This document shows positions 41,101-46,927 of a stretch of 64,000 bases of DNA, one piece after another. The DNA lies in assembly GCA_020848995.1 (NCBI GenBank), contig JADLHA010000044.1:1-64000 (forward strand), given 5' to 3'. This DNA comes from Saprospiraceae bacterium (GTDB lineage Bacteria; Bacteroidota; Bacteroidia; Chitinophagales; Saprospiraceae). Both the position numbers and the translations under genes were made by a program. The notes under the pieces were generated by a model. The model worked only from the letters and a program-made list of their open reading frames with translations, did no database searches and was not told the origin of the DNA. Numbering within the stretch: the stretch's first letter is position 1; the number at the start of each line of letters is the position of its first letter.

Positions 41101-41887
41101 CCAGCAGGGGATGTTCCACAACATAGTAAGTGAAGGAAGCCAGAGAACCATCCCCTCCATTTACAAGGTCGATGTTAAAGGTGTCCGGCTTGGAACCTAT
41201 GCCTGCCTCAAAGATGTTGAGGGTGGGATTAGCCGATCCTTTAATGGATGGCATCGTCAGTTTGGGTTTTACGATCTCAAATGCAGGGGAGAGCTGAGAT
41301 TGCGAACCGGTTCCTCCGGTATAGGTAAACAAATTATTAAAGGAGGATGTAGCGGTTCCAGTCACCAGCGGGATGGCGCCGCAATTGGCTTCAAGTCCAA
41401 TTGTAACGGAGTCCAGTTGACCAGGAATCAGGGTGTCGATCAAAATGTAAGAGGGGACCGAAGGCATATCTGCCACGCCGCCGGCAATCGTTCCGGTGAA
41501 AGCGATTCCCGTTGGGAGGGATTGCTGCAACTTCAGATCAAACAGCGTATCGGTCAGCAGAATGTTTCGATACCGGATCTTGATCAACCGTTCTCCGCCG
41601 CATACGGAAAAGCGGTTCTCCCCGGTACTCGGCACGCTGACGCTGATGTCGAGATCTGACATCAACATACTGGCTGGAAGGAGTATCTGTTCTCCCGTCT
41701 GGGTGCCGTAGGCCATTCGCTTCAAGAGAATTGGAGAGTGGCTTTCCCGGTAGGAAAGCGCGGTCGGGTTGACAGGATGTCTTAGTGAGCCTGCCTCTAT
41801 TGTGTTAGGAGGGAAAACATTACGCTCTGTCAGGAAATGCGATCCAATGGAATAAAGGATCAGCATTGCGGGCAATGCAGCTTTCAT
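29141..41887 (-). CDS. Giant secreted multidomain protein (SdrD-B, DUF11, HYR, dockerin-like, T9SS sorting domain)
   Basis: A 4248-residue protein in one uninterrupted frame of 12.7 kb. It begins with a signal peptide (MKAALPAMLILYSIGSHFLT). Residues about 60-1800 are a long Thr/Asn/Asp-rich beta region with many cysteines. Two SdrD B-like domains lie near 1832-1925 (VGNFVWKDLNKNGIQNAGEP) and 1947-2065 (VGDYAWEDLDRDGIQDSGEP). Three DUF11-like modules follow (about 2075-2525), with acidic DEDDHD linkers. HYR-type modules begin near 2616, at least two of them tandem copies. A dockerin-like pair of helices (TADIIRIQKHILG and DVNKSKSITTADIAELRKL, about 3899-3956), a cohesin-like beta stretch and a type A T9SS sorting domain (from LLQNEPNPWRQS, about 4163) close it. 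It is very probably displayed on the surface or released, as an adhesin or matrix protein. Conclusion on function is inference. Confidence 0.9.
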   Translation of the reverse strand: MKAALPAMLILYSIGSHFLTERNVFPPNTIEAGSLRHPVNPTALSYRESHSPILLKRMAYGTQTGEQILLPASMLMSDLDISVSVPSTGENRFSVCGGERLIKIRYRNILLTDTLFDLKLQQSLPTGIAFTGTIAGGVADMPSVPSYILIDTLIPGQLDSVTIGLEANCGAIPLVTGTATSSFNNLFTYTGGTGSQSQLSPAFEIVKPKLTMPSIKGSANPTLNIFEAGIGSKPDTFNIDLVNGGDGSLASFTYYVVEHPLLDFVQLKVKNVIVPVSYTNGDTLFFTLGASEIGQAIAGPNPNDSALFQFNEKLQIKETWKTVSCPGGPISDIQRNARYGCGAYAFCEEIIPKPTSGVRFNVYRPNFTGAGHTDNRSQCYADDSLKVQTLFRNYGTASGRNFVLRVDFATKINLNWDTAKIYYKIGINGVWTKISPFTTQAATAPVYTCDGAPPGQGFLHHFQVNTGNVEIKVNDTIYFSYQAKTYYNCYENGVSCNFAYSCYIPYFMYSDMCNSFTSPLTNSGYGRCIAASLTNSIFSPYFINSGSYVQEKYINASGIMSQKSTTDLWFPNFTYEYRYIFEEGLDWTGVDGDTNTLEWRFDLCGITSCNWKPFDVDYTNHANGPDTLRIFLKSPITLGALDTNYINITGDCSEIGTCGTFERSVSHELFVYPSLCYTTPIPAMCKRTTSYGIYCTSDTCSGPPGPGCNGIRQSAFSIRRTNLGLPDSNNDGQYTTGETLDTSKLNLLNFVSGDTMNAHFEGKVQGHPDSTYDYGFASIDLTGTYFDAVNPTRSVLPLSANVTIIRGASTYYCDIVSMFYDPLNRNIIIADISAPKLIYNSCSLPAAFKYTPGDSIVVNLSFSMRECGILGGANAGLAVLISSDMYLAKEPFRPSTTYRCNIGYFKDRVYHYGVEIGVDTRSTNLNGCGSFAIGGLRNNIAGTGDRFPFEIRESGRINVYTSELHDSDIEWDPEGQLFVDHSLSSQMRFGPDFVLPKHSQFVTISGKTITVDLRGATDSIYPGYEFDGGEVLYAYFPIKYGCNVQPKHPANPPGVPYPYDTRKVNLTQTLNPAMFCSGYYQTGVGASQFYHVSYPKLSVDALTNHITICEDVNCIRVDLKNTGNLASTYTYLSFMSPSGGLIVNKVTDITGGGNTVLKDSLGIIQLGTVPAGATRTLEICIISNNCQQDSLIINGGWDCSKYPGSVSETICNHPDTIYFNPTQSELGMIVRTPLDSTGNNESFASLCDTLSYMVQLSSADLGNLYHIFLRWSLPLGQEIVPGCIQLGYPVRPGMDTVWISTSAPQLLYGNTYQLNVTDQDTAVLKKKGLIGTKDVTRNFLLVRFKAVTTCDYASGSLVEFLAWGEDPCGAIANYRTTLAPKLKIYGVTEGVKSTINFNAALFNACKGTEDSVRVTISYAIGSQPTGPTDSARIILPIGMHYKPGSYLPVLNATPPTISPSNPRVEVVSGQEIIYIDLLEGITGGTDVKFNFAVYVTDAGKVQQCGDYKVRLETFNRQSAYCTSSMMSCVIRAIQSSAEQNFTIEKADLYLKNLEASATAFPPGSEILNYCVDIMNMGASIDSGIITTIQFYEDFNNNGSVDVGTDFYLGTATTALPIPGGSTVKICGSITIPSGHSCRILAYLDPDITCTCSESTSLQESVKLINSFQPDFEVCSGEVIPVIGPQPLANISYQWINIGGAQLGALGNPLATPTSFNYINTTTTQIHWQYYLRQLRGGQCVSTDTVNIAINPTKRDSLVSQVCKGLDFVLPGPLGYTHYSWTPAVNLSDPNIATPTVQGGISSDQVFELSFTDEKGCPGYYKFSGNVVNCSRTSVGNFVWKDLNKNGIQNAGEPGVPNVNAFLYQSYDTLTPFRSTLTDGAGYYGFSNIPQGEYYIRIDTSWKATLANQGMNDSLDSDFARTKNLGSKFFISFGDSLTHWDGGVLGAEVGDYAWEDLDRDGIQDSGEPPVAGLEVQLYGAGLDSLIGTGDDYPVDTMITGTTGKYLFDCLPGGCYYLKFDHTTANGYFRPTQQGTGTGTGGNKDSDIGQEYLSKLFCLRPEQKDTNADAGFIRYIDLELRKQITGQGGNYPPAIRKNDTLIYLITIENIRNDSLTSFASNVIVKDSLPSCFNYISSVATKGIYNPLTKLWDLDTITSGRTDSLWIKGIFNGGTDCENEAQAFNHYQIDIDSEPDNFMDHPLEDEEDTVIVKIFDLALRLTDDTTQCFKINTFHNYTIDIFNQGNVPATQVKIVYYMPPGLTFNSMLNPAWIQSSDSILCYTIPDTIDPGGQYSLNLQLEIKYLSTPSSFLSYAEIQSAQDTSGNVMDTLDTDSRYDNIRTNDIGAAPCEPTDDLITDDGTIDEDDHDVNEPHIFDIALRKTLKVYKSYAPGDTVTYLITLFNQGSQTLLHPEVTDSFGVQFTFIPGINPGWLLSGNKLYSTPTDSIIRGDSAVVELNLILTGTCDMFNGLFNGAEISYLEDQYGNDVGNCEFDSSPDDILTNETGTTDNAIDSCCLHDEDDHDLEILFDCCIFTLICPDSTGGIFQCKADIPAPALTIEDFESLGGVITEYCDSVKIYYTVRTNDGRGCTWDTLIVTHEYTLSDLDDTIICRIHYLVIDTLRPAITCPPNATINCGSSTDPSNTGSAVATDNCSGMMVNLSYFDIRLNGTCNDHFTITRIWSAADSCGNSHSCTQTITSIDTTRPVILCPTNVTINCDASITPSTTGVPTASDLCTDFVSNVTFSDTRSDGNCTSNYALTRTWTATDSCGNVASCQQTIQVQDTTRPLARCRDIVVAPTQGSTYAILEGIQLNDGSSDNCSSNLLYTLDQDSLNCTNSDTTYFISLTVTDSCGNTDTCTSQITLRDTIAPALQCAGNMTIDALPCACFVNLLNLHPLDYYVRATDNCDTVVSIIKSSPVHFDLDSVPVQGATFCYEANDQAGNRSTCCFQVQINVAGVSTMACEGKINVSLDGNCEAEIRAGNLLANPSCNESNYTVELFKMSGEILPENRVTFSELHQELIAKVGSRCGSNSCWGKIFVEDKLAPTITCQNDTVYCGEDAGGILPFVTDNCGSAHLHLVHDQEEKLDCSNDLIRVKKRSYYATDDSGNSSKVCEASTYIKRIPLDSIIMPGNASLICGSGFQLDKNGHPSPDETGIPKFNGIGLFGEVNYYCNLLASYYDVILDQSSCKMKLLRTWTLFEWECENGAYLQDQQFIVIMDTAAPVVTDFADSLLVSTNHSGCHSTIDLPFVSATDSCLSGYSVELELNGQSVNQTNGGNITLSPGVHELQYRIFDACGNTAHRKQIIQVDDLQPPVAVCDYSTTVSLADNGEARINAASFDNGSWDDCQISRFEARRMFSGSCVSSNNGWSGEVLFCCNDVDEREILTQMRVIDASGNSSECMVRVIVQNKQVPRKTCLPDIRLECDYPIGLSDWNQFGKIVLQEKDREIIHLDNRYAYQIIGPAIDGIFESSCDATFHERVDSSGLNICGLGIIRRVIEMRWGQGNTDSCVQQIEIYSPNQLQEADIIWPLDYTTTQTCDPKGVNPESIHNPGYSKPILREPGCRMTAMSYEDELFGPLYHEGVCFKILRTWKVIDWCEFGQTPHPPLFSHTQIIFIKNTLPPHIDEKLSTCRDTLLCMLEGSCEQAAYSISALGEDECFDASQLKWRYQIDYNSNGTIDFESSQNTSHFNGTLPKGTHIFRWILEDPCGNKDSCAHLITVNNCKSPTPYTRPSTAITLQGVDKNGDGMADVKEAVLQASQLDAGSSHPCGHPLKFSFSRDTNDTLRAYNCDSLGQRSVDWWVTDPLGNTAFLTATLIIQDNIQQLPECNSKTTATVSGLILNRDGLPIEHVNIEITNRPSGSQTQIRQTNYNGEYQCQNLSTGQGYRIVPAKNDDWLNGVSTADIIRIQKHILGKEVFSNAFDMIAADVNKSKSITTADIAELRKLILGITGEIDKNTSWRMLNEDMRFNGAENALQENLLEDCELKDLQTDHKANFTGIKIGDLTNNARTRGIKPSKIETRSLQVLDLNIENKRMLPDQIYDIELGSHNIQAFQGFQTTIELDPERVEILEVIVNPEIIQGNEHINHSAFNRGMIPMSWNGSVHTSTTNQQILRIRVRSKSDTRMSDCIHLGSSITQSLSVDREGEEGTIQLRFYEDDQDPFVLLQNEPNPWRQSTSIGMILPERGEVTLFIYDVTGRVCYKQVMILEKGFNDLTIHRSDIVKAGLYYYQADYSTSTKTFKMVMVE
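33570..34040 (-). repeat. Tandem HYR modules inside the giant gene
   Basis: Two adjacent units of about 76 codons each, with matching anchors: CPPNATINCGSST / CPTNVTINCDASI, then FDIRLNGTCNDHF / FSDTRSDGNCTSN, then TRIWSAADSCGNSHSC / TRTWTATDSCGNVASC, each closed by DTTRP. A more diverged third unit follows. The similarity is at protein level. Confidence 0.7.
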
Positions 41888-42166
41888 GGTTTTTGGGGCC
41901 TTTTGAGTGCAAAACCAGGCTCAAGAATTGTACCGAATTTCGATATATGGGGTATTTTGTCTTAATAATTTTAACATGCGAAATATACTTAATGTGTAAT
42001 ATCTTGATTAATAACTATATATGAATTATATCAATTCATCAGGGGGGTCGGTGCTTTCAGGACCCCATAGCTGATGCCAAGTGCTACGATTGGCACGGTG
42101 CGTTCAAAATCAAATTTGAGGTGTTCGCAGAATGCTTAACTTGCATGTAGAACTTTCAATTTTTCC

Positions 42167-42814
42167 ATGAGATCGACTCGCATTTGGCTGTATGCATTGA
42201 GCGTTTTGTGGTGTTATAAACCTTTCAGTACCATGGCACAGAATACCTTAAACGGCGTTTACCGCTTGCAGAACGCCCGGGAAATGGAGGCCGCCTTTGA
42301 ATTTTCCGGCGATGGAAAATTTCAGTTTTACTTTGTGTATGGTGCGGCGGATCGCTTTGCCAACGGTACGTATTCCATGGAGGGAAATACCCTTAAACTA
42401 AACAGCAACAAAAAACCCGGCACCGATTTTACCGTGATCAGGGAATCCAAGTCGGGGAAGGGTTATACCGTTGTGTTGAGCGCACCACAGGCCAATTTGG
42501 TGGCTGGTGTGGTCACCGGAATTTGCCTGGTGGGTCAGGAAAAGATCATGCAGGAAAGCGATTCCAAGGGCATCATCCATTTTGATGCGCCCGCATGTGA
42601 CAAAATTTACCTGCAGCACCAGATATTTCCGGATGTGTTGACGTTGATAAAAGATCTTGGAAACGACAACAACTATTTTGAAGCCGGACTGAACGAAGTG
42701 TGCATGCAGGTCAGCTTTATGGGAATTGATTTTACCTTGAATGAGGATACCCTGACCTGCCTGCCGAACTATTTTTTGCCCATGCCGGATATCCGGTTTG
42801 TCAGGGAGGATTGA
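42167..42814 (+). CDS. Secreted protein of unknown function
   Basis: 215 residues starting with a signal peptide (MRSTRIWLYALSVLWCYKPFSTMAQ). The next 85 residues look like a small beta barrel (LNGVYRL, FEFSGDGKFQFYFVYGAADRFANGTYSMEGNTLKL landmarks), a pattern of lipocalin-like or META-like surface proteins, and the remainder is another beta-rich part with two cysteines. No family was recognised with confidence. It is divergent from the giant gene across 280 bases of AT-rich DNA that contains no other gene, and convergent with the EF-G-like gene. Confidence 0.7.
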   Translation: MRSTRIWLYALSVLWCYKPFSTMAQNTLNGVYRLQNAREMEAAFEFSGDGKFQFYFVYGAADRFANGTYSMEGNTLKLNSNKKPGTDFTVIRESKSGKGYTVVLSAPQANLVAGVVTGICLVGQEKIMQESDSKGIIHFDAPACDKIYLQHQIFPDVLTLIKDLGNDNNYFEAGLNEVCMQVSFMGIDFTLNEDTLTCLPNYFLPMPDIRFVRED

Positions 42815-43083
42815 AAGGAAGCACCTTTTTTCGTCGAATTGTTCTTGCAATCGATAACGGACCGGGATGTTCACAGCATGAAAGTATCAGGTGTGCAAGT
42901 TACCAAAAGACTGCATTGCCCTGCCGGGAAATGCCGATGAGCCAATTTCCAGGAGCCTGATTTGGAAGGGCGAATTGGCCCGGAATGTTAACTTCGCCGG
43001 CGGTCCCGCAACGAAATGGCAATCCCGTTTCATGCATTTCTGAGGATTGCAATATTCAGAGGTGCACAAAAAAACGGGATGGA

Positions 43084-45213
43084 TTACTCTTCTCCCTCTT
43101 TCGACGTGGCTTTGTATTCGTTGATCAGGCGCTGCTGTATGTCTGGAGTTACCGGTGCGTATTCGCTAAAATGCAGGGAAAATTTCGCTCTGCCTTGTGT
43201 AAGCGAGCGGAGACTGGAAGAATAGTTGTGCATTTCGGCCAACGGCACTTTGGTGTGGATCTTTTTGTAGTGCCCCTCTGAATCCATGCCGAGGATGATG
43301 GCACGGCGAGTCTGCAAGTCCCCCATGATGTCTCCCATGGCCTCGTCCTGACAAAGTATGATCAGTTCGTAAACAGGTTCAAGAATTTGAGGCGCGGCCT
43401 GTTGAAAACCATCTTTAAAAGCCATCGTTCCGGCAATCTGGAAGGCCATATCATTGCTGTCGACGGGATGCATCTTTCCGTCGTACACCGACACGCGGAT
43501 GTCAGTGCAGTACGACCCGGTCAACGGCCCTTCGACCATTTTATTCATGACGCCTTTCTTGATGGCAGACGAAAATTTGGAATCGATGGATCCGCCGACG
43601 ATGCACCAATAAAAGGCGAGTTTCCCCCCCCAGGGAAGTTCTTCCAATTCCCGGTTGCGGACGGTGAGTCCTGCAGGATCGGGCATGCCTTCCGCATAGG
43701 GCTCGATGCGCATGTGCACTTCTGCAAACTGTCCGGCTCCACCCGATTGCTTTTTGTGCCGGTAATCTTTATCTGCAGCACGGGTGATGGTCTCCAGGTA
43801 GGGGATGCGCGGTTTGATAAAATCCACCTGGAGTCCGTGTAATTTTTCGATCCGGTGCTTGAGCAGGTCGAGATGAAGCTGCCCCTGGCCGTGAAGTATG
43901 TTTTGGCGGAGTCGCTGCGATTGCTCCAACACGAAGGTGGGATCCTCCTCCTGCAACTCGTGCACCGCCTTGATCAGCTTCTCCATATCGTTCTTATTGG
44001 CCGTGGATATGGCCGTTCGGATGCGAGGTTCCGGAAAGGGAATGGCTTGAACTTTTACATCGTGGCCCTTGGCACTGAGGGTGTTGTTGGTATGGGTGTC
44101 CCGCAACTTGACGACGACGCCGAGGTCCCCGGCAACCAGTTCGTCGACGGCCTCGCGCTGCTTGCCGTTGGAAACGAAAATCTGGTTGATCCGCTCGGAA
44201 TTGCGGTTCGCATTGTTGATCAGTTCGTCCCCGGAACGGACCTTGCCGCTGAAGACTTTGAAATAAGACAACCGCCCCACCTTGGGTTCGGACATGGTCT
44301 TATAAATGAATAGCACCGGAGGCCCCGCCGGATCTGGACGCAATGCTCCGTCTTCCAACTGCGCAGGAGCGCGGTCAGCCGGCGAAGGGCAAACATCGTT
44401 GATGAAGCCCATGATGCGTCCGCTTCCCATATTGCGAGTGGCACTCGCACAAAAAACGGGAAACAGGCTTCGGGAAGCAATGCCTTTGCGCAAACCCTCC
44501 GCCAGCTCGCTCTCGTCGAGCGTTCCGGTTTCAAAATAATGATCCATCAGGCTGTCGTCGTTTTCCGCAGCAGCCTCCACAATGGCATTGTGCATGGCCT
44601 TGGCACGGTCCATTTCAGCCGCCGGAATTTCTTTTTTGACGGGCTTGCCACCGTCCGATGGAAATTCGTAAACCACCATGCGGAGCGCATCGACGATGGT
44701 GTGAAAACCCGTTCCGGGATCCAGGGGATATTGAAAAGGGATGAGCCGGGTTCCAAAGCGCTCCTTGGCCTGCTCAAGGCTGGAATCCACATCGCATTTC
44801 TCGTGGTCGCACTGGTTCATGACAAACATCATGGGCAAATTGAACTTTTCGGCATACTCCCACAGCAACTCGGTGCCTACCTCCACTCCGTGGGCGGCAT
44901 TGATCACGATCACTCCGAGGTCGGCCACTTTCATCGACGACAAGGTCTCTCCAACGAAATCGTCGGAACCCGGAGTGTCGATGAGGTTGATCTTCGACTG
45001 CTTCCAGCCGACGTGCATCAACTTGCTGAACAGGCTGCCTTTGCGCTCCTGCTCAATTTCAGAAAAATCCGACACGGTGTTTCCCGCCTCCACGGTTCCC
45101 CGGCGGGTAATGGCCTTAGCCTCGTACAACATACTTTCGATCAGGCTGGTCTTCCCACTGTGGGAATGGCCCAGCAAAACGACATTCCTGATTAGCTTCG
45201 GATCCTGGCTCAT
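43084..45213 (-). CDS. Elongation factor G-like translational GTPase
   Basis: A 709-residue protein with the five-domain layout of EF-G. The P loop is GHSHSGKTS (residues about 15-23), G3 is DTPGSDDF and G4 is NQCD. Domains II to V follow, with the EF-G-specific IPYLETITRAADKDYRHKKQSGGAGQFAEVHMRIEP stretch (landmarks at about 485-520) and GGSIDSKFSSAIKKGV. The His that in canonical EF-G (DTPGHVDF) helps GTP hydrolysis is Ser here. This marks the second, EF-G-like paralogue family; the housekeeping fusA is presumably elsewhere. The role may be in ribosome recycling or rescue; this is inference. No rpsL/rpsG neighbours. Confidence 0.87.
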   Translation of the reverse strand: MSQDPKLIRNVVLLGHSHSGKTSLIESMLYEAKAITRRGTVEAGNTVSDFSEIEQERKGSLFSKLMHVGWKQSKINLIDTPGSDDFVGETLSSMKVADLGVIVINAAHGVEVGTELLWEYAEKFNLPMMFVMNQCDHEKCDVDSSLEQAKERFGTRLIPFQYPLDPGTGFHTIVDALRMVVYEFPSDGGKPVKKEIPAAEMDRAKAMHNAIVEAAAENDDSLMDHYFETGTLDESELAEGLRKGIASRSLFPVFCASATRNMGSGRIMGFINDVCPSPADRAPAQLEDGALRPDPAGPPVLFIYKTMSEPKVGRLSYFKVFSGKVRSGDELINNANRNSERINQIFVSNGKQREAVDELVAGDLGVVVKLRDTHTNNTLSAKGHDVKVQAIPFPEPRIRTAISTANKNDMEKLIKAVHELQEEDPTFVLEQSQRLRQNILHGQGQLHLDLLKHRIEKLHGLQVDFIKPRIPYLETITRAADKDYRHKKQSGGAGQFAEVHMRIEPYAEGMPDPAGLTVRNRELEELPWGGKLAFYWCIVGGSIDSKFSSAIKKGVMNKMVEGPLTGSYCTDIRVSVYDGKMHPVDSNDMAFQIAGTMAFKDGFQQAAPQILEPVYELIILCQDEAMGDIMGDLQTRRAIILGMDSEGHYKKIHTKVPLAEMHNYSSSLRSLTQGRAKFSLHFSEYAPVTPDIQQRLINEYKATSKEGEE

Positions 45214-45587
45214 AACGCAATTCTTTTTTGGATGAGATCAATGGTTCATTTTGATTGCAACAAGTTATTCGATTTAGCAAGACTTAAAAAAATTTATGGG
45301 CATATATTTTTGGGGTTCCCCTCATTGGCCCGCAAACGGGGGAGCACCGCAAGGATGGGGCTGCACCCGCCCAGTTCCCCGGCATTAAGGCACTCCCCGC
45401 TCTCCGACCCCCAAACCCATTGAAGGCAAAAAGTGAGTCTTTATCAATGTAACTAATACATTTATAATATTATACACATTATAAAATATTTGATTTAAAT
45501 ATTGTTCCACAAAAGGGAGGTAAAATCTTGGTGGCGATTTTGTGATTTTTACTAATTTTGCAGTCCAAATTTTAAAAAGCAATCCGT
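45214..45587. other. Divergent intergenic region with a GC-rich structured block
   Basis: 374 bases between the EF-G-like gene and rplU. Bases 45306-45425 are very rich in G and C, with runs of G and C and local hairpins such as GCCCGCAAACGGG, whereas both flanks are AT-rich. Both strands have short frames over it, with unconvincing peptides. The rplU promoter is at the right end. It may be a dispersed repeat or a structured RNA. Confidence 0.5.
45528..45560 (+). promoter_or_regulatory. Predicted promoter of rplU-rpmA
   Basis: TTG (45528-45530), 22 bases, TAATTTTG (45553-45560), followed by ATG at 45588. Confidence 0.6.
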
Positions 45588-45899
45588 ATGATCGCAGTGG
45601 TGAACATCGCAGGGCAGCAGTTTAAGTGCCAGACCGGGCAAAAGCTCTACGTCCACCGGCTGGAAAACGACCGCGGCGCAGAGTTGAGTTTTGACCAGGT
45701 GCTGATGGTTTTTGACGGCGACCGCGCAACGGTAGGTACTCCTACGGTGGCCGGTGCCAGCGTCACGGCAAAAGTGATGGACCACGTCAAAGGCGACAAG
45801 GTCATTGTTTATAAGAAAAAGCGCCGCAAGGGCTACGAAAAGAAAAATGGCCACCGCCAGCAGTTTACGCAGATCGAAATCACCTCGGTCGTCGCATAA
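45588..45899 (+). CDS. rplU: 50S ribosomal protein L21
   Basis: 103 residues with the family start IAVVNIAGQQFKCQTGQKLYV, the central FDQVLMVFDGD loop and the C-terminal VYKKKRRKGYEKKNGHRQQFTQIEI (landmarks). It binds 23S rRNA in the large subunit. It is paired with rpmA 38 bases downstream, the usual arrangement. Confidence 0.97.
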   Translation: MIAVVNIAGQQFKCQTGQKLYVHRLENDRGAELSFDQVLMVFDGDRATVGTPTVAGASVTAKVMDHVKGDKVIVYKKKRRKGYEKKNGHRQQFTQIEITSVVA

Positions 45900-45937
45900 A
45901 ATCACACTTTAGCCAGATCATCTAAAAGCGCAGCACC

Positions 45938-46186
45938 ATGGCACATAAAAAAGGGGAAGGCTCCACGAGCAACGGACGGGACAGCAACAGCAAGCGGCTG
46001 GGCGTAAAATTATTTGGCGGCCAACAGGCCATTCCTGGTAACATCATCGTTCGCCAGCGCGGAACCCGCTTCCACCCAGGCCAAAACGTGGGCATGGGCA
46101 AAGACTTCACGCTATTTGCCCTGAAGGCAGGCGTCGTTACCTATAAGAAGGTGCGACTCGACCGCACGGTCGTCGACGTGCTATAA
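45938..46186 (+). CDS. rpmA: 50S ribosomal protein L27
   Basis: 82 residues: [42 protein letters not shown] and [21 protein letters not shown]. The N-terminal tail reaches the peptidyl transferase centre and needs no cleavage here, since it starts directly MAHKKG. The common GKDHTLFAL is GKDFTLFAL in this protein. Its stop codon is only three bases from the stop of the convergent BatE-like gene. Confidence 0.97.
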   Translation: MAHKKGEGSTSNGRDSNSKRLGVKLFGGQQAIPGNIIVRQRGTRFHPGQNVGMGKDFTLFALKAGVVTYKKVRLDRTVVDVL

Positions 46187-46189
46187 GCA

Positions 46190-46927
46190 TCAGTAAATCC
46201 CAATTTTTTTCAACTTGCGAGAGGGCATCCAGCCCGTTTCCCAGCTCGTGCTGGTGACTTTTATCCATTCGCCGATGCGCATGTGTTCGTCGACTTTGAT
46301 TCCGGCCGGGAGTTCGGCTACTGCCGGGCTGAGGGTGTCGGGTGACCGGTGCAGTTGCGCAGTTTCCATAAGAATGTAGCTTTTCGCCTGCTTGAGCGAC
46401 CATTCCCGGCTGAAAGCCAATGCCATGCTCAACAGGGCCACGCACAGCAGCGTCCCATAAACCCAATGGCGATATCGTGACCGCCTTGATTTGGCAAACA
46501 GTCGAAGGGCTATGGCCATACTGAGGGTCAAGGAGCCAATGGCAAATGCATAGAGGGCGTCTATCCGCGAAGCGACCCCGCGCAAGGTGAAAACTTTGGA
46601 GGAGCCGGGCAGCTCCATGCGTTCGATGCCCGCTGCACGGCTGGCGCGGTCGCGCATTTCCCGGCAGGGGTCACAGCCAGGCTTCCAAAGCAGTGCTTTT
46701 TCAAAATACAGGATGGCACCCGGATATTCCCCAAGGCGGTAACAACACATGCCCGCATTGAACAGCATTTCTGTACCCGATTTTCCAGATGCGAACAAAC
46801 GTTCGTAAGTATCGAGGGCCTCCCGGTATTGCCCCTTTTCATACAATGCCACCGCCGCTTCAGATGCAAAAGCCATCCCGGGAAATGCCCACAGCAACAG
46901 CAGGATCCTCAGCCGGGAGCTGGTCAT
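46190..46927 (-). CDS. BatE-like TPR and SH3-like membrane protein
   Basis: About 245 residues. Signal peptide or anchor (about 6-22, ILLLLWAFPGMAFA), TPR-like helices (AAVALYEKGQYREALDTYERLF and LFNAGMCCYRLGEYPGAILYFEKAL), two membrane helices (about 130-145 and 160-178), and a C-terminal SH3-like domain with AQLHRSPDTLSPAVAELPAG and EWIKVTSTSWETGWMP. This layout is that of BatE in Bacteroidota aerotolerance operons, but no batA/B/C/D is nearby. ATG 46927 overlaps the stop of the OstA-like gene (ATGA); ATG 46933 two codons earlier is also possible. Confidence 0.75.
   Translation of the reverse strand: MTSSRLRILLLLWAFPGMAFASEAAVALYEKGQYREALDTYERLFASGKSGTEMLFNAGMCCYRLGEYPGAILYFEKALLWKPGCDPCREMRDRASRAAGIERMELPGSSKVFTLRGVASRIDALYAFAIGSLTLSMAIALRLFAKSRRSRYRHWVYGTLLCVALLSMALAFSREWSLKQAKSYILMETAQLHRSPDTLSPAVAELPAGIKVDEHMRIGEWIKVTSTSWETGWMPSRKLKKIGIY
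46791..46810. promoter_or_regulatory. Coding-region copy of the palindromic motif
   Basis: GCGAACAAACGTTCGTAAGT matches the 12923 palindrome at 16 of 20 positions. It lies inside the BatE-like gene and is explained there by ordinary codons (TYERLFAS), so it could be chance. Confidence 0.25.

Noticed and set aside
45306..45425. Cobalamin or other riboswitch in the GC-rich block
   Set aside because: No conserved box of a known riboswitch could be recognised, and the downstream genes (rplU, EF-G-like) are not typical targets.
45232..45582. Short frames on both strands across the GC-rich block
   Set aside because: Their peptides are low complexity, overlap the rplU promoter region and change character sharply at the block border; a repeat or RNA fits better.
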